From Shimwellia blattae DSM 4481 = NBRC 105725 (lineage in GTDB: Bacteria; Pseudomonadota; Gammaproteobacteria; Enterobacterales; Enterobacteriaceae): a stretch of DNA of 64,000 bases. Both the position numbers and the translations under genes were made by a program. This document shows, one piece after another, positions 26,602 to 35,178 of this stretch. Under the pieces are notes generated by a model that did not search any database, had not been told where the DNA came from, and was given only the letters and a program-made list of their open reading frames with translations. The first letter of the stretch is position 1; each line of letters begins with the position of its first letter. Location of the stretch: the NCBI RefSeq assembly GCF_000262305.1, contig NC_017910.1, positions 3,286,001 through 3,350,000 of the forward strand. Reading direction: 5' to 3'.

Positions 26602-27996
26602 ATTTTTACCCGAGTCGCTAATTTTTGCCGCAAGGTGTTGAACCGCGATGATAGCGTGGAGACGGCGCGCGACACACAACCACACATAACGGTGATCCCC
26701 CGGGAGCAGCACTCTATTTCGCGTAAAGACATCAGTGAAAATGCGCTGAAGGTGCTGTATCGCCTGAATAAATCAGGATACGAAGCCTACCTGGTCGGCG
26801 GCGGTGTGCGTGATCTGCTGTTGGGCAAAAAACCAAAAGATTTCGACGTGACCACCAACGCCACCCCGGATCAGGTGCGTAAACTGTTCCGTAACTGCCG
26901 CCTGGTGGGGCGCCGTTTCCGTCTGGCCCATGTGATGTTTGGCCCGGAAATCATTGAAGTGGCGACCTTTCGCGGCCACCACGAAGAGCAGGCCGACCGC
27001 CAGCAGTCCCAGCGCGGCCAGAACGGCATGCTGCTGCGCGACAATATCTTCGGCTCCATTGAAGAAGACGCCCAGCGCCGGGATTTCACCATTAACAGCC
27101 TCTACTACAGCGTTGCGGATTTTACCGTCCGGGATTATGTGGGCGGCCTGAACGATCTGCGTGCCGGGATCATTCGCCTGATTGGCACACCGGAAACCCG
27201 CTACCGGGAAGATCCGGTCCGCATGCTGCGCGCCGTGCGCTTTGCCGCCAAACTGAATATGACCATTGAGCCCGCCACCGGCGAGCCTATCCCGCGCCTG
27301 TCTACGCTGCTAAATGATGTTCCCGCCGCCAGACTTTATGAAGAGTCGCTGAAGTTATTGCAGTCCGGCTACGGCTACAATACCTACCGCCTGCTGTGTG
27401 AATATCAACTCTTTCAGCCCCTGTTCCCGACCATTACGCGCTACTTCACCGAAAACGGCGACAGCCCGATGGAGCGCATCATCGCCCAGGTGCTGAAAAA
27501 TACCGATAACCGCATCCATAACAACATGCGGGTGAACCCGGCGTTTCTGTTTGCCGCCATGCTGTGGTATCCCCAGCTGGAGATGACCCAGAAACTGGCC
27601 CAGGAGAGCGGCCTGCCGTGGTTTGACGCCTTCGCCCTGGCGATGAACGATGTGCTGGATGAAGCCTGCCGCGCGCTGGCGATTCCGAAGCGCATTACCT
27701 CGCTGATTCGCGATATCTGGCAGCTACAGTTGCGGATGTCCCGCCGCCAGGGGCGTCGCGCCTGGAAGCTGATGGAGCATCCGAAATTCCGCGCCGCTTT
27801 TGATCTGCTCGCCCTGCGGGCTGAAGTGGAGCACAACGGCGAGCTGCAACGCCTGGCCACCTGGTGGGCTGAATTCCAGGTTGCCGCGCCGCCGTTACAA
27901 AAAGAGATGATCAACCAGTTGGGTGATGATCCTGCCCGCCGCCGTCCGCGCCGCCCGCGCAAGCGCCCGGCACCGCGCCGCGAGGGCAATGGGTGA
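26602..27996 (+). CDS. pcnB: Poly(A) polymerase I, probable AUU start
   Basis: PcnB adds poly(A) tails that speed RNA decay and affects ColE1-type plasmid copy number. The catalytic region has LVGGGVRDLLLGKKPKDFD with Asp80 and Asp82, and the C-terminus is a basic RNA-binding tail (PRRPRKRPAPRR). The reading frame is open upstream of the first GTG (26635); beginning at an ATT at 26602 yields FTRVANFCRKV, matching the E. coli N-terminus, which is known to start at AUU. GAGGTG lies just upstream. This gives 464 residues, against 465 in E. coli. The TGA overlaps the folK GTG. Confidence 0.93.
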   Translation: MFTRVANFCRKVLNRDDSVETARDTQPHITVIPREQHSISRKDISENALKVLYRLNKSGYEAYLVGGGVRDLLLGKKPKDFDVTTNATPDQVRKLFRNCRLVGRRFRLAHVMFGPEIIEVATFRGHHEEQADRQQSQRGQNGMLLRDNIFGSIEEDAQRRDFTINSLYYSVADFTVRDYVGGLNDLRAGIIRLIGTPETRYREDPVRMLRAVRFAAKLNMTIEPATGEPIPRLSTLLNDVPAARLYEESLKLLQSGYGYNTYRLLCEYQLFQPLFPTITRYFTENGDSPMERIIAQVLKNTDNRIHNNMRVNPAFLFAAMLWYPQLEMTQKLAQESGLPWFDAFALAMNDVLDEACRALAIPKRITSLIRDIWQLQLRMSRRQGRRAWKLMEHPKFRAAFDLLALRAEVEHNGELQRLATWWAEFQVAAPPLQKEMINQLGDDPARRRPRRPRKRPAPRREGNG

Positions 27997-28493
27997 TCCG
28001 CTGTTATATTGCGCTGGGCAGTAATCTGGCCTCTCCGCTGGAGCAGGTTACCGGCGCGCTGCGCGCGCTGGCGCAGATCCCACAAAGCACGGTGGTTGCG
28101 GTCTCCGCGTTTTACCGCACCCCTCCTCTGGGGCCGCAGGATCAGCCGGACTACCTCAACGCGGCAGTGGCGCTGGATACCACGCTGACGCCGGAGCAGT
28201 TACTGGATAATACCCAGCGTATTGAGCAGGAAAGTGGCCGGGTGCGTAAAGCCGAACGCTGGGGACCGCGCACCCTTGATCTGGATATTATGCTGTTTGG
28301 CAATCAACAGATTAATACCCCGCGCCTGACCGTACCGCACTACGATATGCACAACCGGATGTTTATGCTGTGGCCGCTGTATGAGATTGCCCCGGATCTG
28401 GTTTTCCCGACCGGTGAAAGCCTGAAACAGTGCCTGAGTGAGCTATCCGATCCTCCCCCGCCCCGCTGGCAGGACAACGATTGCGCAGACTAG
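27993..28493 (+). CDS. folK: 2-amino-4-hydroxy-6-hydroxymethyldihydropteridine pyrophosphokinase
   Basis: FolK transfers pyrophosphate from ATP to hydroxymethyl-dihydropterin in folate synthesis. The product starts at a GTG overlapping the pcnB stop, so it is translated by coupling. Recognisable parts are YIALGSNLASPLEQV, FYRTPPLGPQDQPDYLNAA and GPRTLDLDIMLFG, the last carrying the Mg-binding Asp pair. The 166 residues slightly exceed E. coli (159) because the C-terminus differs. In E. coli a fimbrial cluster follows; here panB follows directly. Confidence 0.95.
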   Translation: MIRCYIALGSNLASPLEQVTGALRALAQIPQSTVVAVSAFYRTPPLGPQDQPDYLNAAVALDTTLTPEQLLDNTQRIEQESGRVRKAERWGPRTLDLDIMLFGNQQINTPRLTVPHYDMHNRMFMLWPLYEIAPDLVFPTGESLKQCLSELSDPPPPRWQDNDCAD

Positions 28494-28506
28494 CCCGCGC
28501 CGGGTC

Positions 28507-28536
28507 GGCGATTAGTGCCTTTTACCGCTAATCGCC
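28507..28536 (+). other. Inverted repeat between folK and panB
   Basis: GGCGATTAG (28507-28515) and CTAATCGCC (28528-28536) form a perfect 9-bp stem 14 bases past the folK stop, without a T-tract. It may be a weak or Rho-assisted end to the pcnB-folK transcript. The rest of the 233-base gap shows no gene; panB probably has its own promoter there. Confidence 0.45.
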
Positions 28537-28726
28537 CCTCAAAACATTGGCAATCCTGGCCCATATCTTACAGAATGCGCTATCTATTCACAGCCAGGCT
28601 TTTTCGTTTCTGACAGCGGGTATGGCTACGCAGGTTGCCGCAATAGCGCGCCCCCGGGCCAGTCAGACTGTGTTGTTAGCGCCTGATCCAGACTCAGATG
28701 TCAGAGGAATAGCCGTCCGGGGTATT

Positions 28727-29521
28727 ATGAAACCGACGACCGTTGCAAATCTACGCCAGCTGAAACAACAGCATAAAAAATTCGCCACCATCACCGCTTA
28801 TGAATACAGCTTCGCCAAACTGTTTGCCGAAGAGGGTATTGGCGTATTGCTGGTGGGTGACTCACTCGGCATGACCGTTCAGGGCCATGACTCTACTCTG
28901 CCTGTTACCGTTGATGAAATTGCCTACCACACGCAAATTGTCCGCCGCGGCGCGCCCCTGAGCCTGCTGATGGCCGACCTGCCGTTTATGGCCTACGCCA
29001 CACCAGAGCAGGCGTTTGAAAACGCCGCCACCGTGATGCGCGCCGGGGCCAATATGGTCAAAATCGAAGGAGGCCGCTGGCTGGCCGACACGGTGAAAAT
29101 GCTCACCGAACGCGCCGTACCGGTGTGTGGTCACCTGGGGCTGACCCCTCAGTCCGTGAATATTTTTGGCGGCTACAAAGTGCAGGGCCGCGGTGATGAA
29201 GCCGCCCAGACCCTGTTTGACGATGCGCTGGCAATTGAAGCCGCAGGCGCCCAGTTACTGGTGCTGGAGTGTGTGCCCGCGCCGCTGGCTGAACGTATCA
29301 CCCAGGCGCTGAGTATTCCGGTTATCGGGATCGGGGCCGGTAAAGGTACGGATGGCCAGATTCTGGTCATGCATGATGCGCTGGGGATCACCGGCGGTCA
29401 CACGCCTAAATTCTCAAAAAATTTCCTCGCACAAACCGGCGATATCCGCGCAGCGGTACGCCAGTATATTGCCGAGGTTGAATCGGAAGCCTTCCCGGCT
29501 GACGAGCACAGTTTCTACTGA
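28727..29521 (+). CDS. panB: 3-methyl-2-oxobutanoate hydroxymethyltransferase
   Basis: PanB makes ketopantoate from 2-oxoisovalerate using methylene-tetrahydrofolate, the committed step to pantothenate and coenzyme A. The 264 residues equal E. coli. Metal-binding Asp45 lies in LLVGDSLGMT, and LLMADLPFMAYATPEQ and MVKIEGG are family signatures. The ATG at 28727 gives MKPTTVANLRQ as expected; the frame is open 60 codons further upstream, but that part is not conserved. panC follows after 13 bases. Confidence 0.96.
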   Translation: MKPTTVANLRQLKQQHKKFATITAYEYSFAKLFAEEGIGVLLVGDSLGMTVQGHDSTLPVTVDEIAYHTQIVRRGAPLSLLMADLPFMAYATPEQAFENAATVMRAGANMVKIEGGRWLADTVKMLTERAVPVCGHLGLTPQSVNIFGGYKVQGRGDEAAQTLFDDALAIEAAGAQLLVLECVPAPLAERITQALSIPVIGIGAGKGTDGQILVMHDALGITGGHTPKFSKNFLAQTGDIRAAVRQYIAEVESEAFPADEHSFY

Positions 29522-29534
29522 CAGGAGAACGGTT

Positions 29535-30386
29535 GTGTTAATTATCGAAACCTTACCCCAGTTACGCCAGCAAGTACGGCGCTGGCGTCAGGAAGGCAAA
29601 CGCGTTGCGCTGGTGCCCACCATGGGTAACCTGCACGACGGGCACATGAAACTGGTAGACGAAGCCAGAGCCCGGGCGGATGTCGTAGCGGTAAGTATTT
29701 TTGTTAACCCCATGCAGTTTGATCGCCCGGAAGATCTGGCGCGCTACCCGCGCACCCTGCAGGAAGATTGCGAAAAACTGAACCGCCGTGGTGTGGATCT
29801 GGTCTTCGCCCCGGCCGTGCAGGAAATCTACCCGAAAGGCCTTGAAAAACAGACCTATGTGGATGTCCCCGGGCTGTCCACCATTCTGGAAGGCGCCAGC
29901 CGTCCGGGCCATTTCCGCGGCGTGTCGACCATTGTCAGTAAGCTGTTCAACATGATCCAGCCGGACATTGCCTGCTTCGGTGAGAAAGACTTTCAGCAAC
30001 TGGCGCTGCTGCGCAAAATGGTTGCCGATATGGGCTATGACATTGAGATTATTGGTGTGCCTATTATGCGCGCCAAAGATGGTCTGGCCCTCAGTTCACG
30101 CAACGGTTATCTGACCAGCGAACAGCGTAAAATCGCCCCGGGCCTGCACCAGGTGCTGAGCGAAGTGGCAGATAAACTGCGCGCCGGCGATCGCGATGAA
30201 GAAGAGATCCTCACCCTGGCCGCCATGTCCCTGAATGAGAAAGGCTTCCGGGCAGACGATCTGCAAATCCGCGACGCAGACACTCTGGAATCACTGACGG
30301 CAGAAAGCAAACGCGCCGTGATTCTGATGGCCGCCTGGCTGGGTGAAGCCCGCCTGATCGACAATATGCAGGTAGAACTGGCATAA
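29535..30386 (+). CDS. panC: Pantothenate synthetase
   Basis: PanC joins pantoate and beta-alanine using ATP, via a pantoyl-adenylate. It is a member of the cytidylyltransferase superfamily: the HxGH-like motif HDGH holds His34 and His37, and ALSSRN is the KMSKS equivalent. Start is a GTG at 29535 with CAGGAG upstream, giving 283 residues as in E. coli. It lies 13 bases after panB and 98 bases before panD, where two small GC-rich hairpins are seen. Confidence 0.96.
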   Translation: MLIIETLPQLRQQVRRWRQEGKRVALVPTMGNLHDGHMKLVDEARARADVVAVSIFVNPMQFDRPEDLARYPRTLQEDCEKLNRRGVDLVFAPAVQEIYPKGLEKQTYVDVPGLSTILEGASRPGHFRGVSTIVSKLFNMIQPDIACFGEKDFQQLALLRKMVADMGYDIEIIGVPIMRAKDGLALSSRNGYLTSEQRKIAPGLHQVLSEVADKLRAGDRDEEEILTLAAMSLNEKGFRADDLQIRDADTLESLTAESKRAVILMAAWLGEARLIDNMQVELA

Positions 30387-30484
30387 GTAGACAGCGGTGA
30401 AAAAACGGGCAATACTGCCCGCGATAATAGTCCGGCGGGGGCAGCCCCGCTCTGTTCGTTCTTTTAGTCACTAAGGTTTAAGCC

Positions 30485-30865
30485 ATGATTCGTACAATGC
30501 TGCAAGGCAAACTCCACCGCGTCAGAGTGACCCAGGCAGACCTTCACTATGAAGGCTCCTGCGCTATTGACCAGAATTTCCTTGAGGCGGCCGGCATTCT
30601 GGAATATGAAGCCATCGATATTTATAACGTCACCAACGGTAAGCGCTTCTCTACCTACGCGATTGCCGCAGAACGCGGTTCTAAAATTATTTCTGTGAAT
30701 GGCGCCGCCGCACACTGTGCGGATGTGGGCGACATCATGATCATTGCCAGCTACATCACGGTCCCGGATGAACAGGCGCGCACCTGGCAGCCGAAAGTGG
30801 CCTACTTTGATGAAGACAACAACATGAAACGCAAAGCGAAAGCGGTGCCGGTTCAGGTTGCATAA
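30485..30865 (+). CDS. panD: Aspartate 1-decarboxylase precursor
   Basis: PanD makes beta-alanine from aspartate, the second precursor for PanC. The 126-residue proenzyme cleaves itself between Gly24 and Ser25 (HYEGSC), creating the pyruvoyl group; both residues are present. Identity to E. coli is very high. It follows panC on the same strand and ends at a clear terminator. Confidence 0.97.
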   Translation: MIRTMLQGKLHRVRVTQADLHYEGSCAIDQNFLEAAGILEYEAIDIYNVTNGKRFSTYAIAAERGSKIISVNGAAAHCADVGDIMIIASYITVPDEQARTWQPKVAYFDEDNNMKRKAKAVPVQVA

Positions 30866-30872
30866 TGGTCTG

Positions 30873-30896
30873 ACGCCCCCGCCCGGGGGCGTTTTT
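30873..30896 (+). terminator. Rho-independent terminator of panD
   Basis: Stem ACGCCCCC / GGGGGCGT (8 bp, GCCC loop) followed by TTTTT, lying between the convergent panD and yadE stops. Confidence 0.88.
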
Positions 30897-30899
30897 GTA

Positions 30900-32144
30900 T
30901 CAGGAGCGGTTCGAAATCAGCCGGGCCATCACATCCAGTGAGTCGGTGCGCAGAATATACAGCCGTTTTAGCAGCAGTAAATTATCCCCCGGTTTCACCT
31001 TCCCCCGCACCGTGGTAACCGCCATATGGAACCCCGCCGCACTGGCCGCATGCACCGCATTTGCGTTATAGCCCCCGAACGGGTAGGAGAGATACCACAC
31101 CCGGGGCGTAAACTGCTCCAGCGCCCGGCGGGAGCGCTCAAAATCAAACAGAATATTATGGTAGCTGCGGCTCAGCAGCACCGGGCGGTGATCGGCATTA
31201 ACCCGGTGCAGGAAATGGGTGTGGGACTGCAGATCCAGCACATCCCGGCATTCGGCCAGCTCCCCGAGGCTCATAAACTGCAGCGACACCGGGTTCCACT
31301 GTTGCGGGTGGCGCTTAATGCGTGATGAGACAATAAACGCCGTGGCGTGGATACCGTTTTCACGCAGAATCGGGCAGCCATAGCGGGAGACCGATTTCAG
31401 CCCGTCATCAAAGGTGACCACCACCGATTTGGCCGGTACGTTGAGCCGGTTACGCAGGTAGCCCTCCAACTGATACATGGTCAGGGTGCTATAGCCCTGC
31501 TCGCGCAGCCAGGTCATCTGATTACTGAACGCCACGACGGAGGTCGTCGTTGACGTGTGGCGAAAGCGGGTGTTTTCTTCATCGCGCAGGATGTGGTGGT
31601 AAGTGAGAATCGCGATGCCGTTATCCAGCTCAGCATCCAGGCTACTCACCCACCCCAGACGGCCGCCAATCCGGATCTGATACCAGGTCTGGTTGAGGCG
31701 ATCTTTGAGTTTGCCAATAATCGGGTAGCGTAAATTGGCCGCCAGCGTCCCCAGCGGATCACTGTCATTGGCCGGGCCGCTATAGATGGTGACGTCCTGG
31801 AAGGTCAGCAAATTCTGGTTGGTGGGCGGGTTATGCAGGTCGCCCAGGCTGTCTTCCACCCGCCGGGTAGCCAACACCGGCTTCAGGTGCGCCTTATCAA
31901 TAAAACCGTTGCCAAAGCCAAAGGTGAATTCGTAGTAGTCCGCCACCGTCGGCACCACGGCAATCAGCTGCCCGCCAGCAAGGGTCCCCACAGGGATAAC
32001 CTTATCCCCCACCCGGGACCAGATAGCGGCCGGTTCGCGGGTTTGCATATACAGAAGAGGGGTTTCCGTGTGGCCGGACAGCATCCGGCCCTGGACCGGC
32101 AGGCCGGTCAGTAATAACAGACAAAAAACAAGACGCAAATACAT
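30900..32144 (-). CDS. yadE: Polysaccharide deacetylase family protein YadE
   Basis: An exported protein of 414 residues with a signal peptide (about 1-19, ending near VQG-RM). The middle region (about 110-175) looks like an SH3-type fold ending in WYQIRIGGRLGWVSS. The C-terminal NodB-type carbohydrate esterase domain shows VVTFDDG (catalytic Asp pair) and the metal-binding His pair in LQSHTHF. It probably deacetylates a cell-envelope polysaccharide; the substrate is unknown. Conserved neighbour of panD and yadI in E. coli. Confidence 0.9.
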   Translation of the reverse strand: MYLRLVFCLLLLTGLPVQGRMLSGHTETPLLYMQTREPAAIWSRVGDKVIPVGTLAGGQLIAVVPTVADYYEFTFGFGNGFIDKAHLKPVLATRRVEDSLGDLHNPPTNQNLLTFQDVTIYSGPANDSDPLGTLAANLRYPIIGKLKDRLNQTWYQIRIGGRLGWVSSLDAELDNGIAILTYHHILRDEENTRFRHTSTTTSVVAFSNQMTWLREQGYSTLTMYQLEGYLRNRLNVPAKSVVVTFDDGLKSVSRYGCPILRENGIHATAFIVSSRIKRHPQQWNPVSLQFMSLGELAECRDVLDLQSHTHFLHRVNADHRPVLLSRSYHNILFDFERSRRALEQFTPRVWYLSYPFGGYNANAVHAASAAGFHMAVTTVRGKVKPGDNLLLLKRLYILRTDSLDVMARLISNRS

Positions 32145-32219
32145 AGCACGGCTACTGCAGGCGTTCGCCTTCGGGAAAGGAATAGCCCGGATTGTAGCAA
32201 ACCCCGGGCCAGTACCAAA

Positions 32220-32651
32220 TTATCCGCTACGGCGTAACCGGAAAGGCGGGTTCTTTTGCTGCTGATGCCACAGGCTGGTGACCCCGTCCCCCCCGGCGGT
32301 GACAATACGCTCCCGGAACAGCTGGCTGCTCAGCTGCGTGCGCAGCGGGAGCATATCCGTCAGCAGCGCCTGATTCACACCCGATATCACTTCACAATGG
32401 GCATGTTTATGGCTGAGCAGCGCCGCCGCCCGGTAGGGGGCCGCCCCGGTTTTATCCGTCAGGAAGATAACCCCGTCGCCGCTATCTACCCGGTGTAATG
32501 CATCGCACATCATGCGTCCCAGCATATTTGCGCTAAGCCCTTGCCAGTAATTCACCGCCAGGCATTGCTCCTGGTGGCCAAAGCGTTGCTCCAGGCCCTG
32601 GAGAATATCCAGCGCCGCATAATCATGGCAGGCAATCACCCATCCCAGCAT
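32220..32651 (-). CDS. yadI: PTS EIIA component-like protein YadI (mannose family)
   Basis: A 143-residue protein of the mannose/fructose-type EIIA fold. The N-terminus MLGWVIACHDYAAL puts the expected phosphorylated histidine at position 9. SGDGVIFLTDKTGAAPYRAA is also typical. No EIIB, EIIC or EIID gene is nearby, so it is an orphan as in E. coli and its partner is unknown. It is followed by yadE on the same strand. Its 5' side is a rearrangement junction relative to E. coli, where yadH would lie. Confidence 0.9.
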   Translation of the reverse strand: MLGWVIACHDYAALDILQGLEQRFGHQEQCLAVNYWQGLSANMLGRMMCDALHRVDSGDGVIFLTDKTGAAPYRAAALLSHKHAHCEVISGVNQALLTDMLPLRTQLSSQLFRERIVTAGGDGVTSLWHQQQKNPPFRLRRSG

Positions 32652-32773
32652 CGTATCCCTCCTTGTTTGCGTTTCTCAGTGTAGCGTGGTGCGCAAACCT
32701 GTACCGGTCAGGGGTCACGGGAATAAAAAAAATGACCCTTTTTATTAAGGTTGACCAACCCACGGGGATTTAC

Positions 32774-32782
32774 TGATATACT
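32774..32782 (+). promoter_or_regulatory. Extended -10 promoter candidate for hpt
   Basis: TGATATACT fits an extended -10 (TGnTATAAT, five of six matches in the hexamer). A TTGACC at 32751-32756 is 20 bases upstream, rather far for a -35. It is about 80 bases before the hpt start. Pattern match only. Confidence 0.4.
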
Positions 32783-32861
32783 GCAACGCCTGAATATCCG
32801 GCACTGGCTAAAAAACAGGCAGATGCCGATGATTTTTCATATAAATCATTTGGTTGGGTAA

Positions 32862-33398
32862 ATGAAACATACTGTTGAAGTGATGATTCCGGAAGCGGAG
32901 ATCAAAGCGCGTGTTGCGGCGCTGGGGCGTCAGATCACTGAAGATTACCGCGACAGCGGCAGTGATATGGTGCTGGTGGGTTTACTGCGCGGCTCGTTTA
33001 TCTTTATGGCGGATCTGTGCCGTGAAGTGCATGTCGGGCATGAAGTGGATTTTATGACCGCCTCCAGCTATGGCAGCGGCATGGCCAGCACCCGGGATGT
33101 GAAAATCCTCAAAGATCTGGATGAAGACATCCGCGGTAAAGACGTGCTGATCGTGGAAGATATCATCGACTCCGGTAATACCCTCTCCCGGGTTAGCGAG
33201 ATCCTGCGCCTGCGTGAGCCGAAATCACTGGCTATCTGCACCCTGCTGGACAAACCCTCCCGCCGCGAAGTGAATGTGGATGTGAAATACATCGGCTTTT
33301 CCATTCCGGACGAGTTCGTGGTCGGCTACGGTATCGACTACGCCCAGAACTACCGCCACCTGCCCTATGTTGGCAAAGTGACGCTGCTGGACGAATAA
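32862..33398 (+). CDS. hpt: Hypoxanthine phosphoribosyltransferase
   Basis: Hpt salvages hypoxanthine (and guanine weakly) to IMP/GMP using PRPP. The 178-residue product has the PRPP-binding motif VLIVEDIIDSGNT at about 91-103 and the N-terminal LRGSFIFMADL loop. Ends 38 bases before the convergent can. With can, yadG and yadH it forms a block whose orientation is reversed relative to its flanks when compared with E. coli. The gcd gene that neighbours hpt in E. coli is absent. Confidence 0.96.
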   Translation: MKHTVEVMIPEAEIKARVAALGRQITEDYRDSGSDMVLVGLLRGSFIFMADLCREVHVGHEVDFMTASSYGSGMASTRDVKILKDLDEDIRGKDVLIVEDIIDSGNTLSRVSEILRLREPKSLAICTLLDKPSRREVNVDVKYIGFSIPDEFVVGYGIDYAQNYRHLPYVGKVTLLDE

Positions 33399-33419
33399 AA
33401 AAGGGGCCGGAAGGCCCCT
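33397..33419 (-). terminator. Rho-independent terminator of can
   Basis: Minus-strand stem AGGGGCC / GGCCCCT with a TTCC loop, followed by six T, 18 bases past the can stop and just at the end of hpt. Confidence 0.85.
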
Positions 33420-33436
33420 GATACGCTACCGCGTGA

Positions 33437-34099
33437 TCACTTATGGCTGTGGTGGGTCAGCTTCAGGTTAGAGATCCCGTTGCGGTATTGCTGCTCCAGT
33501 GATTCACGGCTGGTTGCGGTCACATCCAGATCGCGCAGTAACCCGTCGTGAATACCATACGCCCAGCCATGGATAGTCACGCGCTGGCCGCGTTTCCAGG
33601 CAGACTGCATAATCGTGGAGTGGCCCAGGTTGTATACCTGCTCCATCACGTTCAGTTCACACAGGGTGTCCAGGCGGCGCTCGGCGGGCAGTTCCCCCAG
33701 CAGGGAGCTGTGCTTAAACCAGATATCGCGGATGTGCAGCAGCCAGTTGTTAATCAGGCCCAGCTCCGGGTTTTCTACCGCAGCCTGCACTCCACCGCAA
33801 CCGTAGTGGCCGCAGATAATAATGTGTTCGACTTCCAGCACATCAACGGCGTACTGGACCACAGACAGGCAGTTAAGATCCGTATGGATAACCAGGTTTG
33901 CCACGTTGCGGTGAACAAACAGCTCACCAGGTTCAAGGCCAGTTAACCGTTCTGCCGGTACGCGGCTATCAGAGCATCCAATCCACAGAAAGCGGGGTTT
34001 TTGTGCTTGCGCCAGATTCTCAAAAAAACCCGGGTTCTCCTCACCCAGCATTTTTGACCACAGACGGTTATTGCTGATGAGTGTATCAATGTCTTTCAT
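33437..34099 (-). CDS. can: Beta-class carbonic anhydrase
   Basis: Can interconverts CO2 and bicarbonate and is needed for growth in air in E. coli. The 220 residues equal E. coli. Zinc ligands are Cys42 and Asp44 (GCSDSRV) and His98 and Cys101 (GHYGCGG). It is divergent from yadG across about 150 bases. Confidence 0.97.
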   Translation of the reverse strand: MKDIDTLISNNRLWSKMLGEENPGFFENLAQAQKPRFLWIGCSDSRVPAERLTGLEPGELFVHRNVANLVIHTDLNCLSVVQYAVDVLEVEHIIICGHYGCGGVQAAVENPELGLINNWLLHIRDIWFKHSSLLGELPAERRLDTLCELNVMEQVYNLGHSTIMQSAWKRGQRVTIHGWAYGIHDGLLRDLDVTATSRESLEQQYRNGISNLKLTHHSHK

Positions 34100-34251
34100 T
34101 AGAAGTTAATAACCTGTAACCAGGATAAATACGTTGCAGTAATATAGAGCAACTCGTTTTCTTTTTAAACCCGATATATTCTGATGCCTTTGTGCCAGCA
34201 GGCCGGGCTGCAGAAATTATCAAAAAAGTCATCACAGGCGATATTACATTC

Positions 34252-35178
34252 ATGACAATTGCACTGGAACTTTCGCAACTCACCAAAACTTACGCCGGGG
34301 GCGTGCAGGCCCTGCGGGGTATCGATTTACAGGTGGAGGCCGGCGATTTTTACGCGCTGCTGGGCCCTAACGGTGCCGGGAAATCCACCACTATCGGTAT
34401 TATCAGCTCGCTGGTGAATAAGACCTCCGGCCAGGTGCGCGTTTTTGGCTATGATCTGGACCGCGATGTGGTCAACGCCAAGCGCCAGCTGGGGCTGGTC
34501 CCCCAGGAGTTTAACTTTAACCCGTTTGAAACCGTACAGCAGATCGTGGTCAACCAGGCGGGCTATTACGGTGTGGATCGCAAAGACGCGATCGCCCGCA
34601 GCGAGAAGTACCTCACCCAGCTTGATCTGTGGGAAAAACGCAACGAGCGCGCGCGAATGCTCTCCGGCGGGATGAAGCGCCGCCTGATGATTGCCAGAGC
34701 GCTGATGCATGAACCGAAGCTGTTGATCCTTGACGAGCCCACCGCCGGGGTCGATATTGAGCTGCGCCGCTCCATGTGGGGTTTTCTGAAGAACCTGAAC
34801 GACGGCGGCACCACCATTATTCTCACCACTCACTATCTGGAAGAGGCAGAAATGCTCTGCCGCCATATCGGTATTATTCAGCACGGGGAGCTGGTGGAGA
34901 ACACCACCATGAAAGCCCTGCTGGCGACCCTGAAATCGGAGACGTTTATCCTCGATCTGGCCGCTAAAAGCGCCCTTCCGCAGCTGGAGGGCTATAAATA
35001 CCGGCTTCTGGACACCGCCACCCTGGAGGTGGAAGTGCTGCGCGAACAGGGCATTAACAGTGTCTTCGCCCAGCTAAGCGCCCAGGGGATTCAGGTGCTG
35101 AGTATGCGCAACAAGGCTAACCGCCTGGAAGAGTTATTTGTTTCACTGGTACACAAGAAAAAAGGGGAATCCGCATGA
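34252..35178 (+). CDS. yadG: ABC transporter ATP-binding protein YadG
   Basis: The ATPase half of a DrrA-like, ABC-2 type exporter. Walker A is GPNGAGKST near residue 38, the signature LSGGMKRRLMIARAL, and Walker B LLILDEPTAGVD. The 308 residues match E. coli. The start at 34252 (MTIALELSQL) is supported by conservation; the frame is open 20 codons further upstream without homology. It overlaps yadH by 4 bases (ATGA), so the pair is coupled. Its substrate is unknown. Confidence 0.94.
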   Translation: MTIALELSQLTKTYAGGVQALRGIDLQVEAGDFYALLGPNGAGKSTTIGIISSLVNKTSGQVRVFGYDLDRDVVNAKRQLGLVPQEFNFNPFETVQQIVVNQAGYYGVDRKDAIARSEKYLTQLDLWEKRNERARMLSGGMKRRLMIARALMHEPKLLILDEPTAGVDIELRRSMWGFLKNLNDGGTTIILTTHYLEEAEMLCRHIGIIQHGELVENTTMKALLATLKSETFILDLAAKSALPQLEGYKYRLLDTATLEVEVLREQGINSVFAQLSAQGIQVLSMRNKANRLEELFVSLVHKKKGESA

